A stretch of DNA of 64,000 nt from Novispirillum itersonii subsp. itersonii ATCC 12639 (GTDB lineage: Bacteria; Pseudomonadota; Alphaproteobacteria; Rhodospirillales; Rhodospirillaceae). The stretch covers positions 571,697 to 635,696 of the forward strand of contig NZ_KB907337.1 of the NCBI RefSeq assembly GCF_000381985.1, written 5' to 3'. Shown one piece after another: positions 25,764-33,970 of this stretch (its first letter is position 1; every line of letters begins with the position of its first letter). The translations under genes were made by a program, and so were the position numbers. Under the pieces are notes generated by a model, which saw only the letters and a list, made by a program, of their open reading frames with translations, ran no database searches and was not told where the DNA came from.

Positions 25764-26294
25764 ATGTCGAAAAAACCGTCCCGTCTCCCCTCTCCCGCCG
25801 CCCCGGCCAATCCCGGCGACCCGCTTCAGCTTGATCTGTTCGTGCCGTACCGCCTGTCGGTGCTGTCGAACCTGATCAGCCATACCGTCGCGACGATCTA
25901 TGGCGAGCGGTTCGGGCTGGCGATCCCGGAATGGCGGGTGATGGCGGTGCTGGGGCTGGCGCAGCATCAGGGCACGCCGATGTGTGCCAATGCCGTCGCC
26001 CAGCGCACGGAAATGGATAAGGTGCAGGTCAGCCGCGCCGTCTCACGCCTGCTGACGCTGGGCCTGCTGGGCCGCACGGTGGATAAGGCCGACCGCCGCA
26101 AGGCCAATCTGACCCTGACCGATGCCGGTTATGCGGTGTATCAGCAGATTGTTCCGCTGGCCCTGCAATATGAAGGGGAACTGCTGGATACGCTGGAAAC
26201 CGATGAACTGATGATGCTGGAACGGCTGCTGGATAAACTGACCAAAACCGCGCGCGGCCTGTCCGCCAGCTTCCAGCCCGCCGAAACGCCTTAA
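25764..26294 (+). CDS. MarR family transcriptional regulator
   Basis: 176 residues with a winged helix domain: LSNLISHTVATIYGERFGLAIPEWRVM, recognition region TEMDKVQVSRAVSRLLTLGLL and wing DKADRRKANLTLTDAGYAVY. The Pro/Ala-rich N-terminus (about 1-25) is not part of the fold. It is divergent from hmgA, the position of HmgR-type repressors of homogentisate catabolism, and a perfect palindrome lies between the two. The likely ligand is homogentisate or another pathway intermediate; that is inference. Its TAA overlaps the TAA of the convergent DUF1491 gene. Confidence 0.9.
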   Translation: MSKKPSRLPSPAAPANPGDPLQLDLFVPYRLSVLSNLISHTVATIYGERFGLAIPEWRVMAVLGLAQHQGTPMCANAVAQRTEMDKVQVSRAVSRLLTLGLLGRTVDKADRRKANLTLTDAGYAVYQQIVPLALQYEGELLDTLETDELMMLERLLDKLTKTARGLSASFQPAETP

Positions 26295-26629
26295 CCTTCG
26301 ACCACAAACAGATCGAAGACGGCCTTCGGATTTTCCAGCTCGACCACCCACAGGTCTTCGTCATAGGTGCGCTGCCGGTCGATGAAAGCGTCGGCCTCAG
26401 CCTCGGGCACCGGGTCCGGCCCGGTCCCCAGACGCCAGTGGGTCACACCGTCCACGGTGCGGGCCTGCACCAGCACCTGACAGCCTTCGGCAAACAGGTT
26501 CAGCTTGACCAGCACCGCCCCTCTGTCAGGATCGCCGGAGGCAACCACGGCGGCAAAGACATCGCGGGCGGCGCAGCTCCGGATCAGGGCCTGTACCCGC
26601 AGTTTGGTGTTCAGCCGCAGTTCGGTCAT
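26291..26629 (-). CDS. DUF1491 family protein
   Basis: 112-residue alphaproteobacterial protein of unknown function. It shows the family text KLRVQALIRSCAARDVFAAV, GDPDRGAVLVKLNLF and PEAEADAFIDRQRTYDEDLWVVELE. AAGGGGG lies just upstream of the ATG at 26629. It is convergent with the MarR gene, sharing the palindromic TTAA that supplies both stop codons, and divergent from the GST gene with 48 bp between the starts. Confidence 0.88.
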   Translation of the reverse strand: MTELRLNTKLRVQALIRSCAARDVFAAVVASGDPDRGAVLVKLNLFAEGCQVLVQARTVDGVTHWRLGTGPDPVPEAEADAFIDRQRTYDEDLWVVELENPKAVFDLFVVEG

Positions 26630-26677
26630 GCCAGCCCCCTTTTCCAGTCCCTCTTGCTCATCCTCATGGAGATACCC

Positions 26678-27292
26678 GTGAAGCTGATTGGCCGCAACTA
26701 CTCCCCTTTCGTCCGCCGCGTCGCCACCACGCTGACCCTGCTCGACATTCCGTTTGAGCATCAGCAGCTGTCCGTCATCACCGATCGGGAAACAGTCAAA
26801 GGATACAGTCCGCTGGTGCGGGTTCCGGCACTGGTGCTCGACGATGGCGAAACCTTGATTGACAGTGCCGCCATTCTTGATGCCATTGACGAGATGGCAG
26901 GGCCACAGCGGGCCCTGATCCCCGCAGGCGGCGCAGACCGCCGCACCGTGCTGAAGCTGGTTGCGCTGGCGGTCGGGGCCTGTGAAAAGATGGTCACCGC
27001 GTATTACGAACGCACCCGCCGCCCGGCAGAGTTTCTGTACGAAGACTGGGCCCGGCAGTGCGAGGATCAGGCCCGCGCCGCCCTGACGGTGCTGGACCAG
27101 ACCGCCGCCGCCGCGACACCGCTGTTCGGGACCCGACTGACACAGGCCGATATTTCCGCCGTCATCGCCTATGACTTTGCCTGCCTGACCCTGAAAGAGC
27201 GGCTGACCCCCGAGGTCAGCTTCCCGGCTTTGGCCGCATACTCTGCCCGGCTGAATGCCCTGCCCGCCTTTGCCAACACTCAGGCGACCTGA
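26678..27292 (+). CDS. Glutathione S-transferase family protein
   Basis: 204 residues with an N-terminal thioredoxin-like domain (MKLIGRNYSPFVRRVATTL, then LVRVPALVLDDGETLIDSAAI for glutathione binding) and a helical C-terminal domain. I prefer the GTG at 26678, with GGAG 6 bp upstream and the usual KLIG start, over an ATG 12 bp earlier. The substrate is not evident. It may detoxify products near the aromatic catabolic genes, but that is only location. Confidence 0.85.
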   Translation: MKLIGRNYSPFVRRVATTLTLLDIPFEHQQLSVITDRETVKGYSPLVRVPALVLDDGETLIDSAAILDAIDEMAGPQRALIPAGGADRRTVLKLVALAVGACEKMVTAYYERTRRPAEFLYEDWARQCEDQARAALTVLDQTAAAATPLFGTRLTQADISAVIAYDFACLTLKERLTPEVSFPALAAYSARLNALPAFANTQAT

Positions 27293-27313
27293 CGCCGGGG
27301 ACAACAGAACAGC

Positions 27314-27349
27314 AGAACGGCCCGGCAGGTCTCCCCGCCGGGCCGTTCT
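27314..27349. terminator. Bidirectional terminator between GST and parvulin genes
   Basis: AGAACGGCCCGGC (27314-27326) pairs with GCCGGGCCGTTCT (27337-27349), followed by GTTTC on the plus strand. Confidence 0.75.
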
Positions 27350-27385
27350 GTTTCAGGCCGGTCAGCCTTACCCGCTCAGTCTGAC

Positions 27386-27709
27386 TTATTCAGTCCGCAG
27401 GATCAGATGGAAGCCGAAAGCGGTTTCCACGATATCTGACAGTTCGTTCACCTCCAGCGCGAAGGAGGCCTTGTCGAATTCCGGCACCATCATCCCGGGG
27501 GAGAAGCGGCCGAGATCGCCACCGTCTTCGCCCGAGGGACAGTCAGACAGGGTCTGCGCCGCTTCGGCAAAATCGACATCACCCGACTTGATCTTATCGC
27601 GCAGGCGGGTCATCGCTTCCAGCGCGGCGGCGCGCGACCGGTCGCTGGAGGATTCCGGCACGCCAGCGTGCATCAGAAGGATGTGGGACGCGCGAATGGT
27701 GGCGGCCAT
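27386..27709 (-). CDS. Parvulin-type peptidyl-prolyl cis-trans isomerase
   Basis: A 107-residue single PPIC domain without a signal peptide, so cytoplasmic. Conserved stretches are IRASHILLMH, GDVDFAEAAQTLSDCPSGEDGG, DLGRFSPGMMVPEFDKASFAL and ETAFGFHLI, typical of the PpiC-like small parvulins. It stands alone, with a 30-bp tandem repeat array upstream of its start. Confidence 0.93.
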   Translation of the reverse strand: MAATIRASHILLMHAGVPESSSDRSRAAALEAMTRLRDKIKSGDVDFAEAAQTLSDCPSGEDGGDLGRFSPGMMVPEFDKASFALEVNELSDIVETAFGFHLILRTE

Positions 27710-27751
27710 GGAAGTTACTCCTTAGATCAAAGCTGCCGCTGATATGCCCGC

Positions 27752-27841
27752 ATCCGTTCACGGATGCAAGACCAGAGGATGATCCGTTCACGGATGCAAG
27801 ACCGGAGGATGATCCGGTGACGGATGCAAGACCGGATCATC
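27752..27841. repeat. 30-bp tandem repeat, three copies
   Basis: Three contiguous copies of a unit beginning ATCCGTTCACGGATGCAAGA, at 27752, 27782 and 27812. The second differs from the first at one base, the third at several. Each contains the inverted repeat ATCCGT-TC-ACGGAT. It lies between the ppiC start and the ornithine cyclodeaminase stop. Confidence 0.85.
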
Positions 27842-27849
27842 CGGGACCG

Positions 27850-28794
27850 TCAGGCTGACAGCACGCGGTAGACCTGCACCGCCGCCATCAGGTCTTCCAG
27901 CGCACAGCCGACCGACTTGAAGAAAGTGATCTCCTGATCGCTGCCCCGTCCGGCAGCGGTGCCCCGGCACAGGTCGTAAAGATCGCCGTGGATGCCGTCT
28001 GCCGTCAGTGCGCCGCTGGCCAGCGGCTGGACGATATCGCCGCCTTCCTTGGTCGCCCCGGCGCGGGTATCGACGTACACGCGGGCCCGGCGCACCGCCT
28101 CGTCATCGGCTTCACGCATCGCCGGGGTAAAGCCGCCGACCAGATCAAGGTGCTGCCCCGGGCGCAGCCACGCCCCCTGAATCAGCGGCTGGGTCGACAG
28201 GGTCACGCAGGAAATGATATCGGCCTGCCCGACCGCCGCTTCCAGCGACGCGGGCGCAACCTCCACCGTCACGCCAAGATCCGCCAGCTCCGCCACGGTT
28301 GCCGCCGCTTTTTCCGGGTTGCGACCCCAGATCAGCACCCGGGTCAAAGGCCGGACGGCAGCATGGGCGCGGGCCATATGTGCCGACAGGCGGCCAGTGC
28401 CGACCACCAGCAGGGTGGCGGCATCCTTCCGGGCCAGATAATCAGCGGCCAGCGCTGACGCCGCAGCGGTGCGGCGGCTGGTCAGCTCCGGCCCGTCCAT
28501 CACCGCCAGCAGTTCGCCGGTTTTGCCCGATGACAGCAGATAGCTGCCGTAAATCGACGGCTGCCCCCGGTCGGCATTGCCGGGAAACACCGACACCACC
28601 TTGACCCCGACAAAGCCCCCCTCAATCCACGCCGGCATCAGCAGCAGGGTGGCGGCGGCCTCGCCGGGCACCTGCATGGTATGATGATGACGGACCGGCA
28701 TCTCGCACCCCTGACGGAACCCGTCCCGCAGGGCTTCCACCAGCGCGGCGGGGGTCAGGGCGGCAGCAACGGCGGCGGCATCGGCAAACTGCAT
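27850..28794 (-). CDS. Ornithine cyclodeaminase family protein
   Basis: NAD(P)-dependent enzyme of the ornithine cyclodeaminase / mu-crystallin family, 314 residues, cytoplasmic. It has GGFVGVKVVSVFPGN for the substrate site, a Rossmann motif LLVVGTGRLSAHMARAHAA (about 122-140) and GADIISCVT-like text in the second half. The family includes ornithine cyclodeaminases, alanine dehydrogenases and delta-1-pyrroline-2-carboxylate reductases, and the sequence alone does not decide. I chose the ATG at 28794 with AAGGAG upstream. Confidence 0.88.
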   Translation of the reverse strand: MQFADAAAVAAALTPAALVEALRDGFRQGCEMPVRHHHTMQVPGEAAATLLLMPAWIEGGFVGVKVVSVFPGNADRGQPSIYGSYLLSSGKTGELLAVMDGPELTSRRTAAASALAADYLARKDAATLLVVGTGRLSAHMARAHAAVRPLTRVLIWGRNPEKAAATVAELADLGVTVEVAPASLEAAVGQADIISCVTLSTQPLIQGAWLRPGQHLDLVGGFTPAMREADDEAVRRARVYVDTRAGATKEGGDIVQPLASGALTADGIHGDLYDLCRGTAAGRGSDQEITFFKSVGCALEDLMAAVQVYRVLSA

Positions 28795-28933
28795 GAACGG
28801 ACGCTCCTTGATTTCTGGGGATAGGATTTCTGGGGATGGGGAGAGGCCGGGGGCTTTCTCTCTGTGCCCCACAGTGACAGAAACCGCCCGCCAGCGCGAA
28901 CAGGATTTTGGATCCAGAATAAACAAGCCGCAC

Positions 28934-28964
28934 AAAAAAACCGGGCAGACCGCAGCCTGCCCGG
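28934..28964 (-). terminator. Intrinsic terminator of hppD
   Basis: On the minus strand CCGGGCA, loop, TGCCCGG, then seven T, 43 bp after the hppD stop. Confidence 0.8.
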
Positions 28965-29007
28965 AGGGAGTTGATACCGTATCGGAGGGAACAAAACAGA
29001 AACAAAC

Positions 29008-30093
29008 TTATCCTTCCAGCACACCCCGGCGGATCTGATCCAGCTCGATCGATTCAAACAGGGCGCGGAAATTACCTTCACCAAACCCCTGATTGCCCCG
29101 GCGCTCGATGATTTCATAAAAAATCGGACCAATGACATTCTCGGTGAAGATCTGCAGCAGCAGCCCTTGATCCTGCGTCGGCGCACCGTCGATCAGAATG
29201 CGGTTGCGGCGGAACGGCTCCAGATCCAGCCCGTGCCCCGGCACCCGGGCATCAACCAGCTCGTAATAGGTTTCCGGGGTATCAAGGAAGCGGATATCCG
29301 TCTTCATGCTCTCAACAGTGGCGACAATATCGCCGCTGCTCAGGGCCACGTGCTGCACTCCTTCCCCATTATAGGCGTGCAGATACTCTTCAATCTGGCT
29401 CTTATCGTCAGAGCTTTCATTGATCGGGATACGGATCTTACCGTCCGGGCTGGTCATCGCCTTCGACTTCAGGCCGGTCAGCTTGCCTTCGATGTCGAAG
29501 TACCGCACTTCACGGAAGTTGAAGATGCGCTCGTAAAAACCGGCCCACGTCTCCATGTTGCCCCGCATGACGTTGTGGGTCAGGTGATCAATGTCGGTCA
29601 GGCCGTGCCCTGCCGGATGGGCATCCACACCGGGGAAGAAGGTGAAATCGCCATAGACATCGCCTTTGGCCCCGTAGCGGTCCACCAGATACAGCAGGCT
29701 GCCACCGATCCCTTCAATCACCGGGGCATCGACCACCGGGGCGACACCCGGCACCACCGCACCGGTGCTGACCGCATGGGCCTGCGTCTGCGCCGCATCA
29801 GCCACCCGGAAGGCGATGGAACAGATGCTCGGTCCGTGCGCGGACCGGAAGCGGGCGGCGTGGCCATCGGTCTCAGCATTCAGCAGAAACGAAATATCGC
29901 CCTGCCGGTACAGCGTGACCGGGCGGCTGTTATGCTTCGCCACCGCCGTGAACCCCATGTTCCGGAACAGGGCATCCAGCGCCGCACAGTCCGGGCCGGT
30001 ATATTCAACGAATTCAAAGCCATCGGTGCCCTGCGGATTATCCCACAGGTCAAGACGGGCTGTTGACCGGGCGGGCTGGTGAATGGCGTTCAT
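29008..30093 (-). CDS. hppD: 4-hydroxyphenylpyruvate dioxygenase
   Basis: Fe(II) enzyme that converts 4-hydroxyphenylpyruvate to homogentisate, feeding hmgA. The 361-residue protein has two vicinal-oxygen-chelate halves; the metal ligands are in IDHLTHNVMRGN, GVQHVALSSGDI and LLQIFTENVIGPIFYE. The ATG at 30093 has GGAGGA upstream. It is a single-gene transcript ended by a strong hairpin, divergent from an Lrp/AsnC regulator with 138 bp between starts. Confidence 0.96.
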   Translation of the reverse strand: MNAIHQPARSTARLDLWDNPQGTDGFEFVEYTGPDCAALDALFRNMGFTAVAKHNSRPVTLYRQGDISFLLNAETDGHAARFRSAHGPSICSIAFRVADAAQTQAHAVSTGAVVPGVAPVVDAPVIEGIGGSLLYLVDRYGAKGDVYGDFTFFPGVDAHPAGHGLTDIDHLTHNVMRGNMETWAGFYERIFNFREVRYFDIEGKLTGLKSKAMTSPDGKIRIPINESSDDKSQIEEYLHAYNGEGVQHVALSSGDIVATVESMKTDIRFLDTPETYYELVDARVPGHGLDLEPFRRNRILIDGAPTQDQGLLLQIFTENVIGPIFYEIIERRGNQGFGEGNFRALFESIELDQIRRGVLEG

Positions 30094-30231
30094 GGCGTGG
30101 TGTCCTCCCCGGAGACCGTGGTGTTGTTCTGTCTGGAATCATACCAAAATACCCCCGCACGGGGCTTGCAAAGGTGGCCCCGCGACGGCATCCTGATTCA
30201 CGGTTCCGCCACTTATGAAGATGATTTTGCA

Positions 30232-30708
30232 ATGACCGAGCATGACAGCAGTCTTGATGCCATTGATCGCCGCATCCTGCGGGCCATGCAGGAGGATGCC
30301 CGCCTGTCAAATGTCGAGCTGTCGGAACAGGCCCATCTGTCGCCGTCACAATGCCACCGCCGCCTGAAACGGCTGGAAGAACTGGGGGTGATTGACGGGT
30401 ATTCCGCCCGCCTGAACCCGGAGAAAATCGGGCTGGGCGTCACCGCCTTTGTCAGCGTGTCACTGGGCAAACATGGGGAAAGCCCCGCCACCCGCTTTGC
30501 TGAAGCGGTGCAGGGAATCCCTGAAATTCTGGAATGCCATTCTGTCAGCGGCGAGGCCGATTACCTGCTGCGGGTGACCGCGCCGGATCTGAAGTCTTTC
30601 TCTGACTTTCTGATGCACCGTCTGATGGCTTTCCCGTTCGTGGAAAGTGTTAAGTCGTCCATCGCGCTGGAATGCCTGAAACGCTGGAAAGGACTGCCGG
30701 TGCCATAA
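30232..30708 (+). CDS. Lrp/AsnC family transcriptional regulator (divergent from hppD)
   Basis: 158 residues: N-terminal helix-turn-helix (LDAIDRRILRAMQEDARLSN, SPSQCHRRLKRLEELGVIDGY) and C-terminal RAM ligand-binding domain (GLGVTAFVSVSLGKHG...CHSVSGEADYLLRVTAPDL). I chose the ATG at 30232, where the family N-terminus begins; upstream codons are unrelated. By position it probably senses an aromatic amino acid and controls hppD. A second regulator of this family sits by the indolepyruvate oxidoreductase gene. Confidence 0.92.
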   Translation: MTEHDSSLDAIDRRILRAMQEDARLSNVELSEQAHLSPSQCHRRLKRLEELGVIDGYSARLNPEKIGLGVTAFVSVSLGKHGESPATRFAEAVQGIPEILECHSVSGEADYLLRVTAPDLKSFSDFLMHRLMAFPFVESVKSSIALECLKRWKGLPVP

Positions 30709-30724
30709 CCCGGCACCGGCCACC

Positions 30725-33064
30725 TCAGCGGGATTCTGCCAGCCACCGGTCCAGCGCCGCATCGGTCTGCCGCCGCAGGTCACCGGCCCGCTGCCCCAGC
30801 TGAAGGGCCTGCGCCAGATCCCCGGCCTCACACAGGGCCTCGACCTGACGGCCCAGCGCATACAGGGCGGCAAAGCCGAAGTTGGAAGCGGCACCGGCCA
30901 GTTTGTGGGCCGCCCGCGCCACATCCGCCGCCACCGGCGCGGCGGTCATGACCGACCGTTCCAGCTCTTCCGCCGCAAAACCGGAGCTGCGGCGGCCAAG
31001 GTCAAGGATCACCGCAAAGCTGTCTGCCCCCAGTGCGGCCTGCCGTTCCCGGATAAAGGCCTCATCAAGCGGCAGATCCAGCGATGTCCAGCCCGGCCCG
31101 CCCGCAGCAGCGGTTTTGCGGCGGCTGAGCAGGCCGCTCAGCACGGTACGGAACTGCGGCATACGGATCGGTTTAGCCACCACGCCGGACATGCCCGCCG
31201 CCTCATAGCGGCTGACATCATCACCGAAGACATTGGCCGTCAGTGCCAGCACCGGCACAGCCGCCCGCGCCGGGTCCGGCAGCGCACGGATCCGGCGGGT
31301 TGCCTCAACCCCGTCAACATCGGGCAGCCGGATATCCATCAGGATCAGGTCATAATCGCCCTGCCCGGCCATCTCCACCGCCTCCAGCCCGGTGGAGGCA
31401 ACCTCGACACGGTATCCCTCCCGCTCCAGAAAGGTCACGGCGACCCGGCGGTTCACCTCGACATCCTCGACCAGCAGAATGGTCCGTACCCCGTCAACCC
31501 CGGCACCGGCAGCAGATACTGTTTCCATTGCGTCCTCCCCGCTCTGTCCGCCGCCGGTCCCCACACCGATCAGCCGGACAACGCCAAGCTCCCGCGTCAC
31601 CTGACCGGCCGCATCCCGCTCCCGGCTCAGGGACAGTTCAATCACCCGTTCTTCTTCCACATCGGCGCACACCCGCAGCACCCGGCTGCCGCTGGTCCAG
31701 TCCTGCCGGTCAAGCCACGGGAACAGCGCCCGCTGATCGTCAGGCCGGGCCATGCCCAGCACACCGGCCAGCGTGGACGGCATCGCCTGACGGTCCAGCC
31801 CCCAGACGGCGGCAAACCCGTCAGACCATTCATACCGGTATCCCTGCCTGCCCCGCTGCGCCACAAAGTGGCCGACACCGCCACGGGCCTCAATCAGGGC
31901 CAGATCCTGACGGCGGCGCTCGCACTGGCGCTGCATCTCCGTCACCTGCTGCTGCTGCGCCAGATCGGCAGAGGCATCGCGGATCGTCGCCACGAACACC
32001 GGCTGACCGTTGATATCAATCCGGGTCACCGTACAGATCATCGGAAACAGCGCCCCGTCGCGTCGCCGTCCCTCCATCTCCACCGGTCCCTGCCCGGTAT
32101 AGGTCAGCACCCCTTCCGTGACAAAACGCCGCAGCGACTTCAGCAGCCGCTCCCCCCATTCCGGCGACAGCAGGGTCACCACCGGCAGACCCGACACCTC
32201 ATGCCCGCGCCAGCCGAAGACCCGCTCCGCCCCCGGCCCGAAAATATCAATGGTGCCGTCAACGGTCAGGGTGATCACCCCATCCGGCACGCAGGACAGG
32301 ATCGCCTCCAGCTGTTCGCGGGTGGCATTGGTTTCCCGCGAGGCTTCCGTGACCCGCTTTTCGAGCGACCGGTTGAGGGCCACCACATGCCGGGACAGGG
32401 TCTGTGACGTCTGATAAACGCGGTTGAGCCGGACCCCCATCAGGAAGACATGGCCCAGCGCAAACAGAACACAGCCGGTCGAAATCACCCCCAGGGTCCC
32501 CGGGATCTCGATCTCCGGCACCGACCGGTGCCGCAGGAACAGATCGGTCAGCACCGCCACCACCAGAATCAGCACCGATCCGGCCACCCACAGCGCCCCG
32601 TCCCGCCAGCGCCGCATCAGCACAACGGACAGGGCCGCCGCCGCAAGAAGCACCACCATTAACAGAACCCGAACCCAGTCCATGATCCCGGGCAGCGCCG
32701 ACGGCGGCAGCAGCAGAACCACCAGCAACGCCGCACCGCACCCGGCGGATCCGGCCCGGACAGCGGCAGCCGACACATCTTCGGGAAACAGCGCCCGCAG
32801 AAACTGCCCGTACAGCGCCCCGATCATCAACAGACTGGCACCGTCAAAACGGCGCAGGCCATCCGGGCCAATCTGCCCGGCCAGCGGACCAACGCCCGAC
32901 AGCGCGGGAAGCAGGGCCCGCGCCGCTGCCAGCAGCAGCAGCGCACTCAGCAGATAAAACTCCCCCGAGCGCCGCAGCGCCGCCAGAGCGCCAAAATACA
33001 GGGCCAGTGCCAGACCACCCCCGGCCATCACCAGACTGACCATCAGCAGCGGCGTCACCGGCAT
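30725..33064 (-). CDS. Membrane 7TM-PAS-receiver-HPt protein lacking a histidine kinase
   Basis: 779 residues. The N-terminus has about seven membrane segments (1-212) like the 7TM sensor domains of diverse intracellular signalling proteins. A coiled region (about 215-250) leads into a PAS domain (about 250-365) and a second PAS-like region (about 395-500). A receiver domain follows (about 527-645; ILLVEDVEVN, phospho-acceptor Asp577 in LILMDIRLPD, Lys631), then an HPt domain with AAHKLAGAASNFG (His720). No H-box, N, G1 or G2 ATPase motifs occur between PAS and receiver, so it cannot autophosphorylate. It may relay phosphate for another hybrid kinase, for instance the one at 53865-56519. Its ATG overlaps the mobA stop (TGATG), so translation is coupled. 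Confidence 0.85.
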   Translation of the reverse strand: MPVTPLLMVSLVMAGGGLALALYFGALAALRRSGEFYLLSALLLLAAARALLPALSGVGPLAGQIGPDGLRRFDGASLLMIGALYGQFLRALFPEDVSAAAVRAGSAGCGAALLVVLLLPPSALPGIMDWVRVLLMVVLLAAAALSVVLMRRWRDGALWVAGSVLILVVAVLTDLFLRHRSVPEIEIPGTLGVISTGCVLFALGHVFLMGVRLNRVYQTSQTLSRHVVALNRSLEKRVTEASRETNATREQLEAILSCVPDGVITLTVDGTIDIFGPGAERVFGWRGHEVSGLPVVTLLSPEWGERLLKSLRRFVTEGVLTYTGQGPVEMEGRRRDGALFPMICTVTRIDINGQPVFVATIRDASADLAQQQQVTEMQRQCERRRQDLALIEARGGVGHFVAQRGRQGYRYEWSDGFAAVWGLDRQAMPSTLAGVLGMARPDDQRALFPWLDRQDWTSGSRVLRVCADVEEERVIELSLSRERDAAGQVTRELGVVRLIGVGTGGGQSGEDAMETVSAAGAGVDGVRTILLVEDVEVNRRVAVTFLEREGYRVEVASTGLEAVEMAGQGDYDLILMDIRLPDVDGVEATRRIRALPDPARAAVPVLALTANVFGDDVSRYEAAGMSGVVAKPIRMPQFRTVLSGLLSRRKTAAAGGPGWTSLDLPLDEAFIRERQAALGADSFAVILDLGRRSSGFAAEELERSVMTAAPVAADVARAAHKLAGAASNFGFAALYALGRQVEALCEAGDLAQALQLGQRAGDLRRQTDAALDRWLAESR

Positions 33065-33867
33065 CAGTCACACTCCGTCCCACGGCGGGCAGCCAGTGCC
33101 GCCTCAGCCCGCGCCAGATCATCCGGGGTATTGATATTGCTGAAAGGATCAGGGGCGCCCGCAGACTTTTCCGGCGGGGACGCCCACTGCAGACGGCAGA
33201 CCCCGGCCTGCTGCATCCAGCCCCCGACCCGGCGCTCCCCCGCGGTCAGAGCCCGGCGCAGATCGGCAGCCAGAGAGACCGGCAGCAGGGCGATCGCCGG
33301 ATGCCAGCGCAGGCGGCCATCCGCCGCCGGGGCCTCGACCGTCACGCCCGAACAGACAGCGGCGTCTGAAGCCAGCTTTGCAGCCATCGCCGCCCCAAGC
33401 CCCGGCGGCACCAGCGGCACATCGGCCGGACAGGTCAGCACCCAGCCATACCCACGGCGGCCCGCCTCCTCCAGACCGGCCAGAATTCCGGCCAGCGGCC
33501 CGGCCCGGCCTTCATCCGCCACGGTCAGCGGCAGCAGCGGATCAGGCAGACAAGGCAGCACGACTGCCTGATAGCGGGCGGTCTCGTGCCCGGTTGCCAG
33601 CACCACTGCCCCGGTCATCGCCCGCAGGGTTTCCGCCACCCGCAGGGCCATCGGCACACCGGCCAGCGGCAGCAGCGGCTTCTCTGCCCCGCCCATACGG
33701 CGGCCCTGCCCCCCGGCAAGCACCACCCCAAGAATACGGTCGGGAACAGCGCCGGGATCCCCGGTGGAAAACCGGGGGGCCCCCTGCTGCCGGATTTCTG
33801 CCGCTGCGTCGGTCACGTCGTGATTTGCCTCAGGTCTCTGTTGTCCCGGTCGTTCCCCCGGTGACAT
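33064..33867 (-). CDS. mobA: Molybdenum cofactor guanylyltransferase MobA
   Basis: Transfers GMP to molybdopterin to make the bis-MGD cofactor. The protein has the nucleotidyltransferase motif GVVLAGGQGRRMGGAEKPLL, WVLTCPADVPLVP for the metal-binding Asp and NINTPDDLARAEAAL at the C-terminus. The start is uncertain: the ATG at 33867 gives 267 residues but has no ribosome binding site; a GTG at 33816 has GAGG 11 bp upstream and gives 250 residues. The stop overlaps the start of the next gene. Confidence 0.9.
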   Translation of the reverse strand: MSPGERPGQQRPEANHDVTDAAAEIRQQGAPRFSTGDPGAVPDRILGVVLAGGQGRRMGGAEKPLLPLAGVPMALRVAETLRAMTGAVVLATGHETARYQAVVLPCLPDPLLPLTVADEGRAGPLAGILAGLEEAGRRGYGWVLTCPADVPLVPPGLGAAMAAKLASDAAVCSGVTVEAPAADGRLRWHPAIALLPVSLAADLRRALTAGERRVGGWMQQAGVCRLQWASPPEKSAGAPDPFSNINTPDDLARAEAALAARRGTECD

Positions 33868-33970
33868 GACCGGGGCGTGTTATCCGGTGACTATACTGCA
33901 GTCCCTGCCGCTGTCGCGCATTACCACCATACCGATGGTCCGTTATGGCCGGACGGAAATACCGCTCTTC

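Noticed and set aside
27752-27841. Possible CRISPR array
   Set aside because: The 30-bp units are contiguous without spacers and no cas gene is nearby.
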